Notes: generated by a model from the sequence alone, not told the origin. Counted from the first letter of the stretch, positions 18,257 through 27,227 are shown. The stretch: DNA of 44,741 nucleotides from Streptomyces sp. GKU 895 (GCA_002027195.1 MWJO01000071.1:1-44741); one strand, 5' to 3'. Program-made: numbers and translations.

Positions 18257-18918
18257 CGATCCGCGTACTGATCGCGGACGACCAGATGATGGTGCGCGAG
18301 GGCTTCTCGGTGCTCCTCAACGCGATGCCGGACATCGAGGTCGTCGGCGAGGCGGTCAACGGCCGTGAGGCGGTGGCGAAGGTCCGCGAGCTGGGCCCGG
18401 ACGTGGTCCTGATGGACATCCGGATGCCGGAGCTGAACGGCATCGAGGCGACCCGCGAGATCGTGGCGGCGGACGGCGCGGCGAAGGTGCTGGTGCTGAC
18501 GACGTTCGACCTCGACGAATACGTCTACCAGGCGCTGAAGGCAGGTGCCTCGGGCTTCCTGCTGAAGGACGCCTCGGCCCGCCAGCTCGCGGACGGAGTA
18601 CGGGTGGTGGCGTCCGGCGAGGCCCTCCTCGCCCCCTCCGTGACCCGGCGCCTCATCACGGAGTTCTCGCGGCTCTCCGACGGCCCCCGTCTGATGGCCT
18701 CCGCCCAGGCGGCCTACGGCGACCTCACCGAACGCGAGACGGAGGTGCTGGTCCTGATCGCGCAGGGCTTGTCGAACGCGGAGATCGCCGGGCGGCTGGT
18801 GGTGGCGGAGTCGACCATCAAGACCCACGTCAGCCGCGTCCTGGTGAAGCTGGGGCTGCGGGACCGGACGCAGGCGGCGGTGTTCGCGTACGAGGCGCGG
18901 CTGGTGACGCCGGGATAG
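18253..18918 (+). CDS. NarL/FixJ family response regulator (pair 2)
   Basis: A 221-residue regulator with phospho-acceptor Asp55 (VVLMDIRMPE) and a C-terminal LuxR helix-turn-helix (LTERETEVLVLIAQGLSNAEIA, then STIKTHVSRVLVKLG). It closely resembles the regulator at 16105: the DNA-recognition helix differs by only a few residues. Target genes are unknown; the promoter motif of the two units is a candidate site. Confidence 0.93.
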   Translation: MTIRVLIADDQMMVREGFSVLLNAMPDIEVVGEAVNGREAVAKVRELGPDVVLMDIRMPELNGIEATREIVAADGAAKVLVLTTFDLDEYVYQALKAGASGFLLKDASARQLADGVRVVASGEALLAPSVTRRLITEFSRLSDGPRLMASAQAAYGDLTERETEVLVLIAQGLSNAEIAGRLVVAESTIKTHVSRVLVKLGLRDRTQAAVFAYEARLVTPG

Positions 18919-19045
18919 GGGCCGCAGAAGGATCTGAAAAATAGGGTGGGTGTCAGCCGATGAGTTTCTCCGTGATCAGCGGTCGTAGATGACAGCTGGA
19001 CACGAGACAGCACCGGACGGACAGAGACACAACGGAGGAACCGAC

Positions 19046-19618
19046 ATGCGCACCCTCATCAGCACCGCCTTCATCTCGCTCGACGGCGTCGTGGAGGCGC
19101 CGGGCGGTGAGCCCGGTTACCGGAACGCCGGATGGACGTTCCAGGACATCGAGTTCCTCCCCGAGGCGTTCGAGATCAAGGGCCGCGAGCAGCAGGAAGC
19201 GAGCGCCATGCTGCTCGGCCGGACCAGCTACGAGGCGTTCAGCCCGGTGTGGCCCGACATGGAGGAGTTCGCCGAGTACAAGGTGATGCCGAAGTACGTG
19301 GTGTCGACGACCCTCAAGGACGACGACCTCGTCTCGAACTGGGGCGACACGACGATCCTGCGCTCCCTCGACGAGGTCGCCGAGCTGAAGGAGACCGAGG
19401 GCGGGCCGATCATCATCCACGGCAGCGCCTCCCTGAACCGGTCACTCGCCGACGCCGACCTGATCGACCGCTACCACCTGCTGGTCTTCCCGGTCCTCCT
19501 CGGCGCCGGCAAGCGCCTGTTCTCGACGACGGACAAGGACAAGCAGCGCCTGAAGCTGGTCGAGCACGAGGCGTACGCGAACGGCCTGCAGAAGAACGTC
19601 TTCGACGTGGTCCGCTGA
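19046..19618 (+). CDS. Dihydrofolate reductase family (RibD C-terminal) protein
   Basis: A 190-residue single-domain protein of the DHFR/RibD reductase fold (STAFISLDGVVEAPGGE at the N-terminus, LLGRTSYEAFSPVW in the middle, GSASLNRSLADADLIDRYHL and FPVLLGAGKRLF near the end). Such proteins are common NADPH-dependent reductases of unknown substrate in actinomycetes; this is not a housekeeping folA. GGAGGAA (19034-19040) is 5 nt before the ATG. The 127-bp upstream region has a -10-like TAGGGT at 18945-18950 and a ten-codon ATG frame at 18960 that I do not call a gene. Confidence 0.85.
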   Translation: MRTLISTAFISLDGVVEAPGGEPGYRNAGWTFQDIEFLPEAFEIKGREQQEASAMLLGRTSYEAFSPVWPDMEEFAEYKVMPKYVVSTTLKDDDLVSNWGDTTILRSLDEVAELKETEGGPIIIHGSASLNRSLADADLIDRYHLLVFPVLLGAGKRLFSTTDKDKQRLKLVEHEAYANGLQKNVFDVVR

Positions 19619-19638
19619 CGGCGCTTCCGGCGGGGCGT

Positions 19639-20079
19639 TCAGTGCCAGTTGCTGATCTGGACGTCGTCCGGCGCGGGCTCGCCCTTGCCGGTCTCGACGA
19701 GCTTCTTGAGGCTCATCAGGTAGGTCGCCCACTTGGTGCTGCAGTGGTACATGAACTCCACCGGCTCCTTCCAGCCCTCGTGCCGGAACAGCACGATGGT
19801 GAAGTCGTCCTCCTGCTTCAGTTCGAAGCGGACGTGGGTGCCGATCCATTCCTCGGGCCCGTCGACGACCTCCCAGACCAGGCGCTCGGCGGGCTGGGCC
19901 TCCAGGACCTTCATGTCGAACCCGCCGGGTACGAAGCGGAACTTGATGACGCCGCCGACACGGGGGTCGCCCTCCGTGTCCTGGGTCCACCAGTTCGCGA
20001 GCCCGTCGACCGTGGTCAGGGCCGTGTAGACGGCGTCGGGGGACGAGGTGACTCCGATCCTGTGCAGGATGTCAGGCAT
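19639..20079 (-). CDS. SRPBCC (AHSA1-like) protein, second gene of the ArsR operon
   Basis: A 146-residue START-like protein (MPDILHRIGVTSSPDAVYTALTT, LANWWTQDTEG, KFRFVPGGFDMKVLEAQ, ERLVWEVVDGPEEWIGTHV). The fold binds hydrophobic small molecules in a deep pocket; the ligand is unknown. The start overlaps the end of the arsR gene by 8 bp, so it is translated from the same message. It faces the RibD-like gene with a 20-bp gap. Confidence 0.85.
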   Translation of the reverse strand: MPDILHRIGVTSSPDAVYTALTTVDGLANWWTQDTEGDPRVGGVIKFRFVPGGFDMKVLEAQPAERLVWEVVDGPEEWIGTHVRFELKQEDDFTIVLFRHEGWKEPVEFMYHCSTKWATYLMSLKKLVETGKGEPAPDDVQISNWH

Positions 20080-20464
20080 TGTCGGTACCTCTCTTCGATG
20101 TCGTGTTCTCCGTGTGGGCCTGGGGTGAGTTCTCCCGGTCCCGTTGGATCGCCTCGGCGATCCGCTTGATGCGGTGCAGCCGGGCGTCCCAGCTCGCCCC
20201 GACCGAGGCCAACTGGGCGGTGGCGCGGGCCAGTTGTTCCTCGTCCACCTCGTAGCGGCGCTCGCGGCCGGACGGGGTCGCGTGGACCAGCCCGACCCGG
20301 TGGAGCACGCCGAGGTGTTTGGCGACCGCCTGGCGGGTGACCGGCAGCCGGTCGCTGAGTGAGGTCGCCGTGCCGAAGCCGTCGGCCAGCATCAGGTCGA
20401 GCATCCGGCGCCGGGTGGGATCTCCGACGGCGGACCACAGCTCGTCGTCGACGGTGACGCTCAC
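20072..20464 (-). CDS. ArsR family winged-helix regulator
   Basis: A 130-residue regulator with a winged helix at residues 5-85 (DELWSAVGDPTRRRMLDLML, SLSDRLPVTRQAVAKHLGVL as recognition helix, wing GRERRYEVDEEQL). No cysteine metal site is present, so it belongs to the non-metal ArsR group usually coupled to SRPBCC proteins. The GTG at 20464 overlaps the upstream SRPBCC stop as GTGA. It probably represses its own operon through the paired palindromes at 20945-21007. Confidence 0.9.
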   Translation of the reverse strand: MSVTVDDELWSAVGDPTRRRMLDLMLADGFGTATSLSDRLPVTRQAVAKHLGVLHRVGLVHATPSGRERRYEVDEEQLARATAQLASVGASWDARLHRIKRIAEAIQRDRENSPQAHTENTTSKRGTDNA

Positions 20465-20925
20465 GGCGTGGACCTCAGCCGGTTCACGTAGGCGACGAGA
20501 CGCGGCAGGAAGTGACCCCAGCCGGTGACGTGCTCGCGGTAGGCGTTCTCGAGCACGGCCGCCTCCCAGCCCCGTTCCCGGAACCCCGCCTCGCTGAAGC
20601 GCAGCAGCGTGCCCGAGCCGGACGGGGTCAGGTCGAAGGTCACCAGGAGGGAGTTGGCCGGTGTCGGGGTCTCGCCCTCGTCGTACACCCACCGGAAGGA
20701 GAACCGCCGGGGCGGATCGGCGTCCACGACGGTCAGCGATTCGACCTTCGCGTCCGGTGAGTTCCTGTCCCCGAACGAGATGACCCCGGTGCCGCCGGGC
20801 ACGGGCTTGAGCTCGGCCTCGTCGGGCCACCACTCCCTCAGGTGCTCGGGCCGGCTGACGACCTCGTAGACCACCTCGGGTGTGGCGTCGATGTGGATCT
20901 CCCGCTCGATGCTGCCGTACTCCAT
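20461..20925 (-). CDS. SRPBCC (AHSA1-like) protein, first gene of the ArsR operon
   Basis: A 154-residue START-like protein (MEYGSIEREIHIDATPEVVY, HLREWWPDEAELKPVPGG, SFRWVYDEGETPTPANSLLV, GWGHFLPRLVAYVNRLRSTP). I chose the ATG at 20925; the frame continues upstream through the operator region, where coding is implausible. It leads an operon with arsR and a second, only distantly similar SRPBCC gene. Two START-like proteins flanking their regulator suggest that the regulator responds to, or the proteins handle, a shared hydrophobic ligand. That is inference. Confidence 0.85.
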   Translation of the reverse strand: MEYGSIEREIHIDATPEVVYEVVSRPEHLREWWPDEAELKPVPGGTGVISFGDRNSPDAKVESLTVVDADPPRRFSFRWVYDEGETPTPANSLLVTFDLTPSGSGTLLRFSEAGFRERGWEAAVLENAYREHVTGWGHFLPRLVAYVNRLRSTP

Positions 20926-20944
20926 GGCTCTCACCCGGCCCTTT

Positions 20945-21007
20945 CGCAACCTTTGGTTGCGTATCACTGTAAGCCCCGGCGGCAGTGATGCGCAACCATC
21001 GGTTGCG
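20945..21007. promoter_or_regulatory. Symmetric double operator of the SRPBCC-arsR operon
   Basis: Two perfect dyads CGCAACCTTTGGTTGCG (20945-20961) and CGCAACCATCGGTTGCG (20991-21007) flank a third inverted repeat ATCACTG (20963-20969) / CAGTGAT (20983-20989). All elements are symmetric about position 20976. Centre-to-centre distance of the outer dyads is 46 bp. They overlap the operon's -35 region and likely transcription start, as expected for repression by ArsR. The nearer dyad lies 64 bp upstream of the divergent P450 start. Confidence 0.75.
20966..20995 (-). promoter_or_regulatory. Promoter of the SRPBCC-arsR-SRPBCC operon
   Basis: On the minus strand, TTGCGC (20995-20990) and TACAGT (20971-20966) are separated by 18 bp. 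The -35 lies in one operator dyad, and the predicted start near 20959 falls in the other. Confidence 0.5.
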
Positions 21008-21059
21008 TGTTGCGCTGGGGCTGTTGAGACACCCCTGGTCAGAACGGGGATCGTCGGGC

Positions 21060-21065
21060 TAGCGT
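21060..21065 (+). promoter_or_regulatory. Putative -10 element of the P450 gene, leaderless mRNA
   Basis: TAGCGT ends 6 nt before the ATG at 21072, and no Shine-Dalgarno sequence precedes that codon. Confidence 0.45.
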
Positions 21066-21071
21066 CCGGGC

Positions 21072-22274
21072 ATGGCAGCCTTCGACCCGTGGGACCCGGA
21101 CTTCCTCGCCGACCCCTACCCCGCCTACGCCGACCTGCGTGCCAGGGGGCGTGTCCAGTACTACGAGCCCACGAACCAGTGGCTGGTCCCGCAGCACGCG
21201 GATGTCTCGGCGCTGCTCAGGGACCGCCGCCTCGGCCGTACCTATCAGCACCGCTTCACCCACGAGGACTTCAACCGCACCCCGCCGCCCGCCGAGCACG
21301 AGCCGTTCCACACGCTCAACGACCACGGCATGCTCGACCTGGAGCCGCCGGACCACACCCGCATCCGGCGTCTGGTGTCGAAGGCGTTCACGCCGCGGAC
21401 GGTCGAGCGCCTCAAGCCGTATGTCGCCCAGCTCGCCGGGGAGTTGGTGGACGGGCTCGTCGAGAAGGGCGGCGGTGATCTCCTCGCCGACGTCGCCGAG
21501 CCGCTTCCCGTCGCGGTCATCGCCGAGATGCTGGGCATCCCGGAGGCCGACCGCGGCCCGTTGCGGCCCTGGTCGGCGGACATCTGCGGGATGTACGAGC
21601 TGAACCCGTCCGAGGAGGTGGCCGCCAAGGCCGTACGCGCCTCCGTGGAGTTCTCCGACTATCTGCGGGAGCTCATCGCCGAGCGGCGCGGGGCACCCGG
21701 CGACGACCTCGTCTCCGGTCTCATCGCCGCCCACGACGAGGGCGACCGGCTCACCGAGCAGGAGATGATCTCGACCTGTGTGCTGCTGCTGAACGCCGGG
21801 CACGAGGCGACGGTCAACGCCACCGTCAACGGCTGGTACGCCCTGTTCCGCAACCCCGACCAGCTCGCGGCACTCCGCGCCGACCACTCCCTCGTCCCCA
21901 CCGCCGTCGAAGAGCTGATGCGCTACGACACCCCGCTCCAGCTCTTCGAGCGCTGGGTGCTGGACGACATCGAGATCGACGGCACCACCGTCCCGAGGGG
22001 CGCGGAGATCGCCATGCTCTTCGGCTCCGCCAACCACGACCCGGCGGTGTTCGAGAACCCCGAGCGCCTCGATCTCACCCGTGCGGACAACCCGCACATC
22101 TCCTTCAGTGCCGGCATCCACTACTGCATCGGCGCGCCCCTGGCCCGTATCGAACTGGCCGCCTCGATGACGGCGCTGCTCGACCGCGCCCCGAACCTGA
22201 GCCTCGCGGCGGAGCCGGTACGGAAGCCGAACTTCGTGATCAGGGGGCTGGAGGGGCTCAGCGTCACGGTCTGA
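21072..22274 (+). CDS. Cytochrome P450, CYP107-like
   Basis: A complete 400-residue soluble bacterial P450. The I-helix oxygen-activation motif AGHEAT is at 242-247, the ExxR pair is Glu281/Arg284, and the haem loop FSAGIHYCIG places the thiolate at Cys352. It needs ferredoxin and ferredoxin reductase, and neither is encoded nearby. It resembles the streptomycete CYP107P group by my recollection of gene context, but subfamily assignment needs alignment. It diverges from the ArsR/SRPBCC operon, which suggests possible co-regulation. Substrate unknown. Its 3' end overlaps the opposing 72-residue membrane protein gene by 11 bp. Confidence 0.92.
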   Translation: MAAFDPWDPDFLADPYPAYADLRARGRVQYYEPTNQWLVPQHADVSALLRDRRLGRTYQHRFTHEDFNRTPPPAEHEPFHTLNDHGMLDLEPPDHTRIRRLVSKAFTPRTVERLKPYVAQLAGELVDGLVEKGGGDLLADVAEPLPVAVIAEMLGIPEADRGPLRPWSADICGMYELNPSEEVAAKAVRASVEFSDYLRELIAERRGAPGDDLVSGLIAAHDEGDRLTEQEMISTCVLLLNAGHEATVNATVNGWYALFRNPDQLAALRADHSLVPTAVEELMRYDTPLQLFERWVLDDIEIDGTTVPRGAEIAMLFGSANHDPAVFENPERLDLTRADNPHISFSAGIHYCIGAPLARIELAASMTALLDRAPNLSLAAEPVRKPNFVIRGLEGLSVTV

Positions 22275-22482
22275 GCGAGCGCAGTACGGCCCACACCACC
22301 AGGGAGGCGGCCACGCCGCCCAGGACCGCGAGCGGCAGCTCGGCGAAGAGCACGCTCCAGTCGGGGCCCTGTTCGAAGCGCCGGAAGCGTCCGCGGACGC
22401 CCACGGACCAGAACCCGAGCCCCGCTCCGGCACCTGCGGCCGCGGTCAGGCACCCTGCCGCGGCCCGCGCGCGTTCTCCCAT
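22264..22482 (-). CDS. Small membrane protein
   Basis: A 72-residue protein with a hydrophobic stretch at about 8-27 (Gly/Ala-rich) and a second at about 45-68 (LFAELPLAVLGGVAASLVVWAVL), so two membrane helices are likely. It overlaps the end of the P450 gene on the other strand and lies just downstream of the ABC transporter operon, 48 bp after the permease stop. I recognise no family. Confidence 0.55.
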   Translation of the reverse strand: MGERARAAAGCLTAAAGAGAGLGFWSVGVRGRFRRFEQGPDWSVLFAELPLAVLGGVAASLVVWAVLRSLRP

Positions 22483-22530
22483 GCCCGGTACGGACGCGGG
22501 CAGACCGCGAAGAGGTTCCCGGCGCCCCCG

Positions 22531-24101
22531 TCAGGTGGTCAGGTCCCGTCGGCGCAGCCCGGCCAGTCCACCGCCCACCAGCACCACGGCAAGCCCCAGC
22601 AGGACCACTACCGGTCCCCAACTCATCTCCCCACCCGGCAACTTGGGCAGATGCCCGAACGGGGACAGATCCAGCACCACCTGCGGAGCATCCAGCGCCG
22701 GGCCCACCCAGCCGATGAGCAGGACGGCCCCGGCGACACCCCACGCCGCCATCGCCGCCCGCGGCAGCAGCCCGTACAGGGCGACCGCCAGGCCGCCGAT
22801 CACCCACACGGCGGGCACCTGGACCAGGCACGCGCCCAGGATCGGGCCGATCTCCTCGCCGTAGCCCACGGCGAAGCCCAGACCGGTGAGCAGCATGAGC
22901 AGCGCCGCCCCGCCGAAGGCGACGACCAGATGACCGGCGGCCCAGCCCAGACGGCTCACCGCGTTCGCCAGGAGCGGTTCCGCGCGGCCCGACGTCTCCT
23001 CGCCGTGCAGGCGCAGCACGCTCTGGACGACGTACAGCGCCGCGATCAGGCCCATCATCCCGATCATCGACGCCAGGAAGGCGTCCTCCAGGCCGCTCTG
23101 GCCGCCCATCCGCTCGAAGATCTCGCGCGCGTTCGCGTTGTCGCCGACCAGGTCCGCCACGCCGTCCGTGAGGCCGCCGTAGACGACACCCACCAGGAAG
23201 AAGGCGATCGACCAGCCGAGGACGGCGCCCCGCTGCAACCGCCAGGCCAGCGTGCCCGGGCTGCCCAGGCCGCCGGTCGCCGGGCCCGGGCGGGTCGGGA
23301 AGAAGCTCATGCCGACGTCCCGGCGGCCCGCCAACGCGTAGGCCAGCCACGCCTGTCCGGCCGCTGCCACCGTGAACAGCGGCAGCAGCCACCAGCGTTC
23401 GTCCGCGTAGGGGCGCAGGTTCTCCAGCCAGCCCAGCGGGGAGATCCAGGTCAGGGGTGAACTGCCGTCGTCCGAGGCCGAGTCGCCCGCCGCGCGCAGG
23501 ACGAAGGCCGCGCCGAGGACGGCCGACGTGAGGCCGCGGGCCAGCCGTGCGCTCTCCGTCAGCTGTGCGACGATCGCCGCCATCGTGGCGAAGACCATGC
23601 CGACCGCCGCGAGTCCCAGGCCGAGGGCGAGCGCGCCCACGACTCCCTGGCCCGCCAGGCCCGCCGTCACCAGGACCGCCAACACGGCATTCGCGACCCC
23701 GGCCGCCAGCAGCGCCGCCGTCAGGGACGCCCTGCGGCCCACCATCCCGGACGCCAGCAGCTCGTGGCGGCCGCTCTCCTCCTCGTCGCGGGTGTGCCGG
23801 ACGACGATCAGCAGGCTCATCGCCGCCGCGACCAGCCCGGCGTAGACGCCGATCCGCCAGGCGGTCAGCGCGCCCAGGTCGGTGTCGAAGACCGGGCCGA
23901 TCAGGGCGCGGAAGGACGCGTTGGTCTCCACCTGGTGGATCAGGTCGCCCGTTCGGCGTCCGTGCCGTACAGGCCCTTCAGGGAGGCGGGCATGGAGAGG
24001 ACCATCAGCGCGTTCACCGCGACCCAGACCGGGATCATCAGCCGGTCGCGGCGCAGCGAGAAGCGGAGCAGTACGCCGGTGCCCGCGAGGGAGGCCGTCA
24101 C
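22531..24101 (-). CDS. ABC transporter permease, one apparent frameshift
   Basis: A 523-residue permease with about 12 hydrophobic segments in two similar halves, each preceded by the LL.NPVSR-like phrase GRHELLASGMVGRRAS or GRAEPLLANAVSRLGW, as in actinobacterial drug/antibiotic ABC-2-type exporters. The GTG at 24101 overlaps the ATPase stop as GTGA. The frame breaks after ..YGTDAERA at 23946-23947; one extra C on the plus strand gives ..DLIHQVETNASFRAL and a single intact gene. The frame that starts at 23931 alone would lack the first membrane helix. Confidence 0.8.
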
Positions 24102-24988
24102 GACGCGGCCTCCTGGTAGTGGCGCAGGAACAGCTCCTCCAGGGTGGGCGGCGTCGACGTCAGCGAGCGCACGCCCGACTCGCTCAACTGCCGCAGTACG
24201 GCGTCGAGTTTGTCGGTGTCGACCTGGAGGCGGACCCGGTGGCCCTGGACGTCCAGGTCATGGACGCCGGGGAGCGAGGCCAATCCGTTGGGGGCGCCCG
24301 CGAGTTCGGCCGTCACGCTGGTGCGGGTCAGGTGGCGCAGGTCGGCGAGCGAGCCGGTCTCGACCGTACGGCCGTTGCGGATGATGCTCACGCGGTCGCA
24401 CAACTCCTCGACCTCGCTGAGGATGTGGGAGGAGAGCAGGATCGTGCGGCCCCGGTCGCGCTCCTCCTCCACGCAGCGCTGGAAGACCTCCTCCATCAGG
24501 GGGTCCAGGCCCGAGGTCGGCTCGTCCAGGATGAGCAGGTCGACGTCCGAGGCGAACGCGGCGACCAGGGCGACCTTCTGGCGGTTGCCCTTGGAGTACG
24601 TGCGGCCCTTCTTGGTGGGGTCGAGTTCGAAGCGGTCGATCAGCTCGGCGCGGCGGTCCGGGTCCAGGCCTCCGCGCAGTCTGCCGAACAGGTCGATGAC
24701 CTCTCCGCCGGAGAGGTTGCGCCACAGCGTCACGTCGCCGGGGACGTAGGCGATCCTGCGGTGCACCTCGACCGCGTCCGCCCATGGGTCGCGGCCGAGC
24801 ACCTGCGCGGCGCCCGCGTCGGCGCGCAGCAGGCCCAGCAGGACGCGGATGGTGGTGGACTTGCCGGCGCCGTTGGGGCCCAGGAAGCCGTGCACCTCGC
24901 CGGTCTCGACCGTGAGATCCAGCCCGTCGAGCGCTTGCGTCCTGCCGAAAGCCTTGTGCAGGCCGGAGACGCTGATTGCCTTCGTCAT
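24098..24988 (-). CDS. ABC transporter ATP-binding protein
   Basis: A 296-residue ATPase. Walker A GPNGAGKST is at 37-45, Walker B is LLILDEPTSGLDP, the signature is a degenerate YSKGNRQKV in place of LSGGQ (usual in this drug-exporter branch), and the switch His is in SSHILSE. The C-terminal 80 residues form a regulatory extension. It pairs with the permease to its 3' side for ATP-driven export of an unknown, probably hydrophobic or toxic, compound. A leaderless promoter lies directly upstream, opposite the MarR-type regulator gene. Confidence 0.93.
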   Translation of the reverse strand: MTKAISVSGLHKAFGRTQALDGLDLTVETGEVHGFLGPNGAGKSTTIRVLLGLLRADAGAAQVLGRDPWADAVEVHRRIAYVPGDVTLWRNLSGGEVIDLFGRLRGGLDPDRRAELIDRFELDPTKKGRTYSKGNRQKVALVAAFASDVDLLILDEPTSGLDPLMEEVFQRCVEEERDRGRTILLSSHILSEVEELCDRVSIIRNGRTVETGSLADLRHLTRTSVTAELAGAPNGLASLPGVHDLDVQGHRVRLQVDTDKLDAVLRQLSESGVRSLTSTPPTLEELFLRHYQEAAS

Positions 24989-25025
24989 TCTTCAGAACGT
25001 ACGCTTCTTTCAGAAAATTGTGAAG
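24989..25025. promoter_or_regulatory. Candidate operator between the ABC operon and the MarR-type gene
   Basis: An unusually A/T-rich stretch holds two near-copies of TTCTTCAGAA / TTCTTTCAGAA and a TTCA(8)TGAA dyad, all overlapping the ABC promoter. It is a plausible binding site for the divergent MarR/GbsR regulator. Confidence 0.4.
24996..25024 (-). promoter_or_regulatory. Promoter of the ABC transporter operon, leaderless
   Basis: On the minus strand, -35 TTCACA (25024-25019) and -10 TACGTT (25001-24996) are 17 bp apart, and the -10 ends 7 nt before the ATG at 24988. This is the best sigma-70-type promoter in the window. Confidence 0.7.
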
Positions 25026-25061
25026 TTAAGGAAGAGAGTGAACTCCGGTTAGGCTGAGGAG

Positions 25062-25553
25062 ATGAGTGACGTGGCAGGTCGGGACCCCGAAGCGGTGTCC
25101 AGGTTCGTGGAGCGGTTCGCGGCTCAGCTCGTCGAGGCGGGGCTGGCGCGCATGCCGGCCCGGGTCTTCGCCGCGCTGCTCGCCTCCGACAGCGGCGCCC
25201 TCACCTCCGCCGAGCTGGGCGAACGGCTCCAGGTCAGTCCGGCCGGGGTCTCGGGCGCCGTGCGCTATCTGTCCCAGGTGCACATGCTGTCGCGGGAGCG
25301 CGAGCCCGGCTCACGCCGCGAGCGGTACCGGGTGCACAGCGACCAGTGGTACCAGGCCCTCACCAACCGCGAGGCGATCATCAAGCGCTGGGAGGACGCC
25401 CTGCGCGAAGGTGTGGCCAGCCTGGGGGCCGAGACTCCGGCCGGCCGCAGACTGGCCGAGACGCTCGCCTTCTTCGAGTTCATCGAGAAGGACCTCGCCG
25501 AGATGATGGAACGCTGGCAGGTCCGCCGCGCGGAGCTGTTCGGGGACCGTTAG
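25062..25553 (+). CDS. MarR/GbsR-family transcriptional regulator
   Basis: A 163-residue winged-helix protein. The HTH (about 35-95) reads ARVFAALLASDSGALTSAEL, LQVSPAGVSGAVRYLSQVHM, with wing REPGSRRERYRVH. The C-terminal half is helical and acidic, suited to dimerisation. GAGGAG directly precedes the ATG, and TAGGCT (25050-25055) is a fitting -10. The divergent position suggests that it represses the ABC exporter operon in response to the exported compound. It overlaps the end of the opposing amino-acid permease gene by 4 bp. Confidence 0.88.
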   Translation: MSDVAGRDPEAVSRFVERFAAQLVEAGLARMPARVFAALLASDSGALTSAELGERLQVSPAGVSGAVRYLSQVHMLSREREPGSRRERYRVHSDQWYQALTNREAIIKRWEDALREGVASLGAETPAGRRLAETLAFFEFIEKDLAEMMERWQVRRAELFGDR

Positions 25554-27057
25554 CGCTCCTTGGTCTCCTCCAGGACCGTCCGGCCGAGGAGCTGGTAGCG
25601 GGCCGGGTCCCGGCGCTTGAGGTACTGCGCGTACCCGATGCCCGTTCCCGCGACCAGCGCCACCAGCCACGGGGTCGCCTTCAGCACCAGCGAACCGGAC
25701 TCCGTACCGGCCGCCGCGCCCATGTTGGACACCAGCAGCGCCACCACCGCGAGCATCGCCACGCCCCCGACCAGCGGGGCGGTGAGCGTCTTGAACCAGT
25801 GCCGGCTCTCGGGGTGGTTGCGGCGGAAGTAGACCAGCACCGCGAAGGAGCAGACCGCCTGCACGACCAGGATCGCCATGGTGCCGAGGATCGCGAGCAG
25901 GACGTACGTGCCGGTGTACGGGTCCTTGCCGGCGGCCGCGAAGGCCAGCAGGAGCAGCGCGGTCACGATCGTCTGGACCAGGCCCGCGATGTGCGGGGAG
26001 CCGTGCCGGGCGTGGGTGCGGCCGACGGTGTTCTTCAGGGAGGGCAGGACGCCCTCGCGGCCCAGCGCGTACATGTAGCGGGCGGCGCAGTTGTGGAAGG
26101 CCATGCCGCAGGCCAGCGAGCCGGTGATCATCAGCCACTGCATGACGACGACCGCCCAGTGGCCCACGTACTGCTCGGTGGGGCCGAAGAACAGCTGGAG
26201 GGGGTTGGCGGTGGAGACCTCGACGGCCTTGGACTGGCCGGTGCCGGTGATCGCCATCCAGGAGACGAAGACGTAGAAGACGCCGACACCGAGCACCGAG
26301 ACCATCGTCGCCTTGGGGATGATCTTCTTCGGGTTGCGGGACTCCTCGCCGTACATCGCCGTCGACTCGAAGCCGACCCACGACCAGAAGGCGAAGAAGA
26401 GGCCGAGACCGGCGGAGGTGCCCTTGAAGGCGTTGACCGGGTTCACCGGGTCGATGCTGAAGCCGTCCGGGCCGCCGCCGTGGAAGGCGACCGAGATCGC
26501 CATCGCGGCGAGGATCGTCACCTCGGTGGCGAGCAGGACGACGAGCAGCTTCTCGGCGACCGAGACGCCGAACCAGGTGCCGGTCGCGTTGATCGCCAGC
26601 ATCAGGATCGCGAACGCCCACCAGGGGATGTCCGTGCCCGTCTGGTCCTTCAGCGTCTCCGTCGCGAAGGTCGAGAAGATGCCGATCAGGGCCGGCTCGA
26701 AGACGACGTACGCGAACGTGGCGAGCAGTCCGGAGGCGAGTCCGACGGTGCGTCCGAGGCCGTAGGAGATGAAGCCGTAGAAGGCTCCGGTCGAGGTGAT
26801 GTGCTTCGCCATCGACGTGAAGCCGACGGAAAAGATTGCCAGTACGACCATTGCGACGAGGTAGCTCGCCGGGGCGCCGATGCCGTTGCCCGCCGACACC
26901 ATGAAGGGCACGTTGCCCGTCATCGCGGTGATCGGCGCGCCGTCGCGACGGCCATGAAGACCACGCCCAGCAAGCCCACGGCGTTGGGCTTGAGCCGGTG
27001 AACCGTGCCTGTCTCGTCTGTCCTCGCCGCTGGGGCGACTCCCTCGTCCACTGCCAT
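25550..27057 (-). CDS. APC-superfamily amino acid/amine permease, one apparent frameshift
   Basis: A 502-residue secondary transporter with about 12 membrane segments. The N-terminal helix HRLKPNAVGLLGVVFMAVAT.. should run into the conserved PITAMTGNVPFM, but the frame breaks at 26938-26941, where CGCGCC stands for the expected CGCGGCC. One base restored joins the two parts. The ATG at 27057 starts a hydrophilic leader of about 25 residues. It lies head-to-head with eutB (170 bp between starts), so I infer that ethanolamine or a related amine is the substrate. Related permeases also carry amino acids. Confidence 0.82.
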
Positions 27058-27148
27058 CGGGCTGGGCCCCTCTCCTGCTGACGCGCTGGTGTACCGGGCT
27101 GGACTCTGTCGGCCGAATGAGTCGGCCAAGGGTCTCGATGCGTTAAAT

Positions 27149-27166
27149 GTTTGTCAACCAGACCTT
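27149..27166. promoter_or_regulatory. Possible promoter/operator in the permease-eutB divergent region
   Basis: The minus strand carries a perfect -35-like TTGACA (27157-27152), and the site contains a small GTC/GAC dyad (GTC AACCA GAC, 27153-27163). No convincing -10 is seen at the right distance, so this is weak. Confidence 0.25.
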
Positions 27167-27214
27167 TAGAAGTCCGAGGAAATCTGCGGAAATCTCTTCG
27201 CAACACGCGGCTCG

Positions 27215-27220
27215 TACGGT
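27215..27220 (+). promoter_or_regulatory. Putative -10 element of eutB, leaderless mRNA
   Basis: TACGGT ends exactly 7 nt before the ATG at 27228, which has no ribosome-binding site. Confidence 0.5.
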
Positions 27221-27227
27221 CGCCGCC

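Noticed and set aside
18960..18992. Ten-codon ATG frame upstream of the RibD-like gene as a leader peptide
   Set aside because: It has no ribosome site, and there is no attenuator structure downstream or codon pattern to support it.
24098..25553. The ABC exporter and MarR-type gene as a resistance island or toxin-immunity system
   Set aside because: Composition matches the neighbours, there are no mobility genes or peptide precursor genes, and this layout is a common chromosomal exporter-regulator pair.
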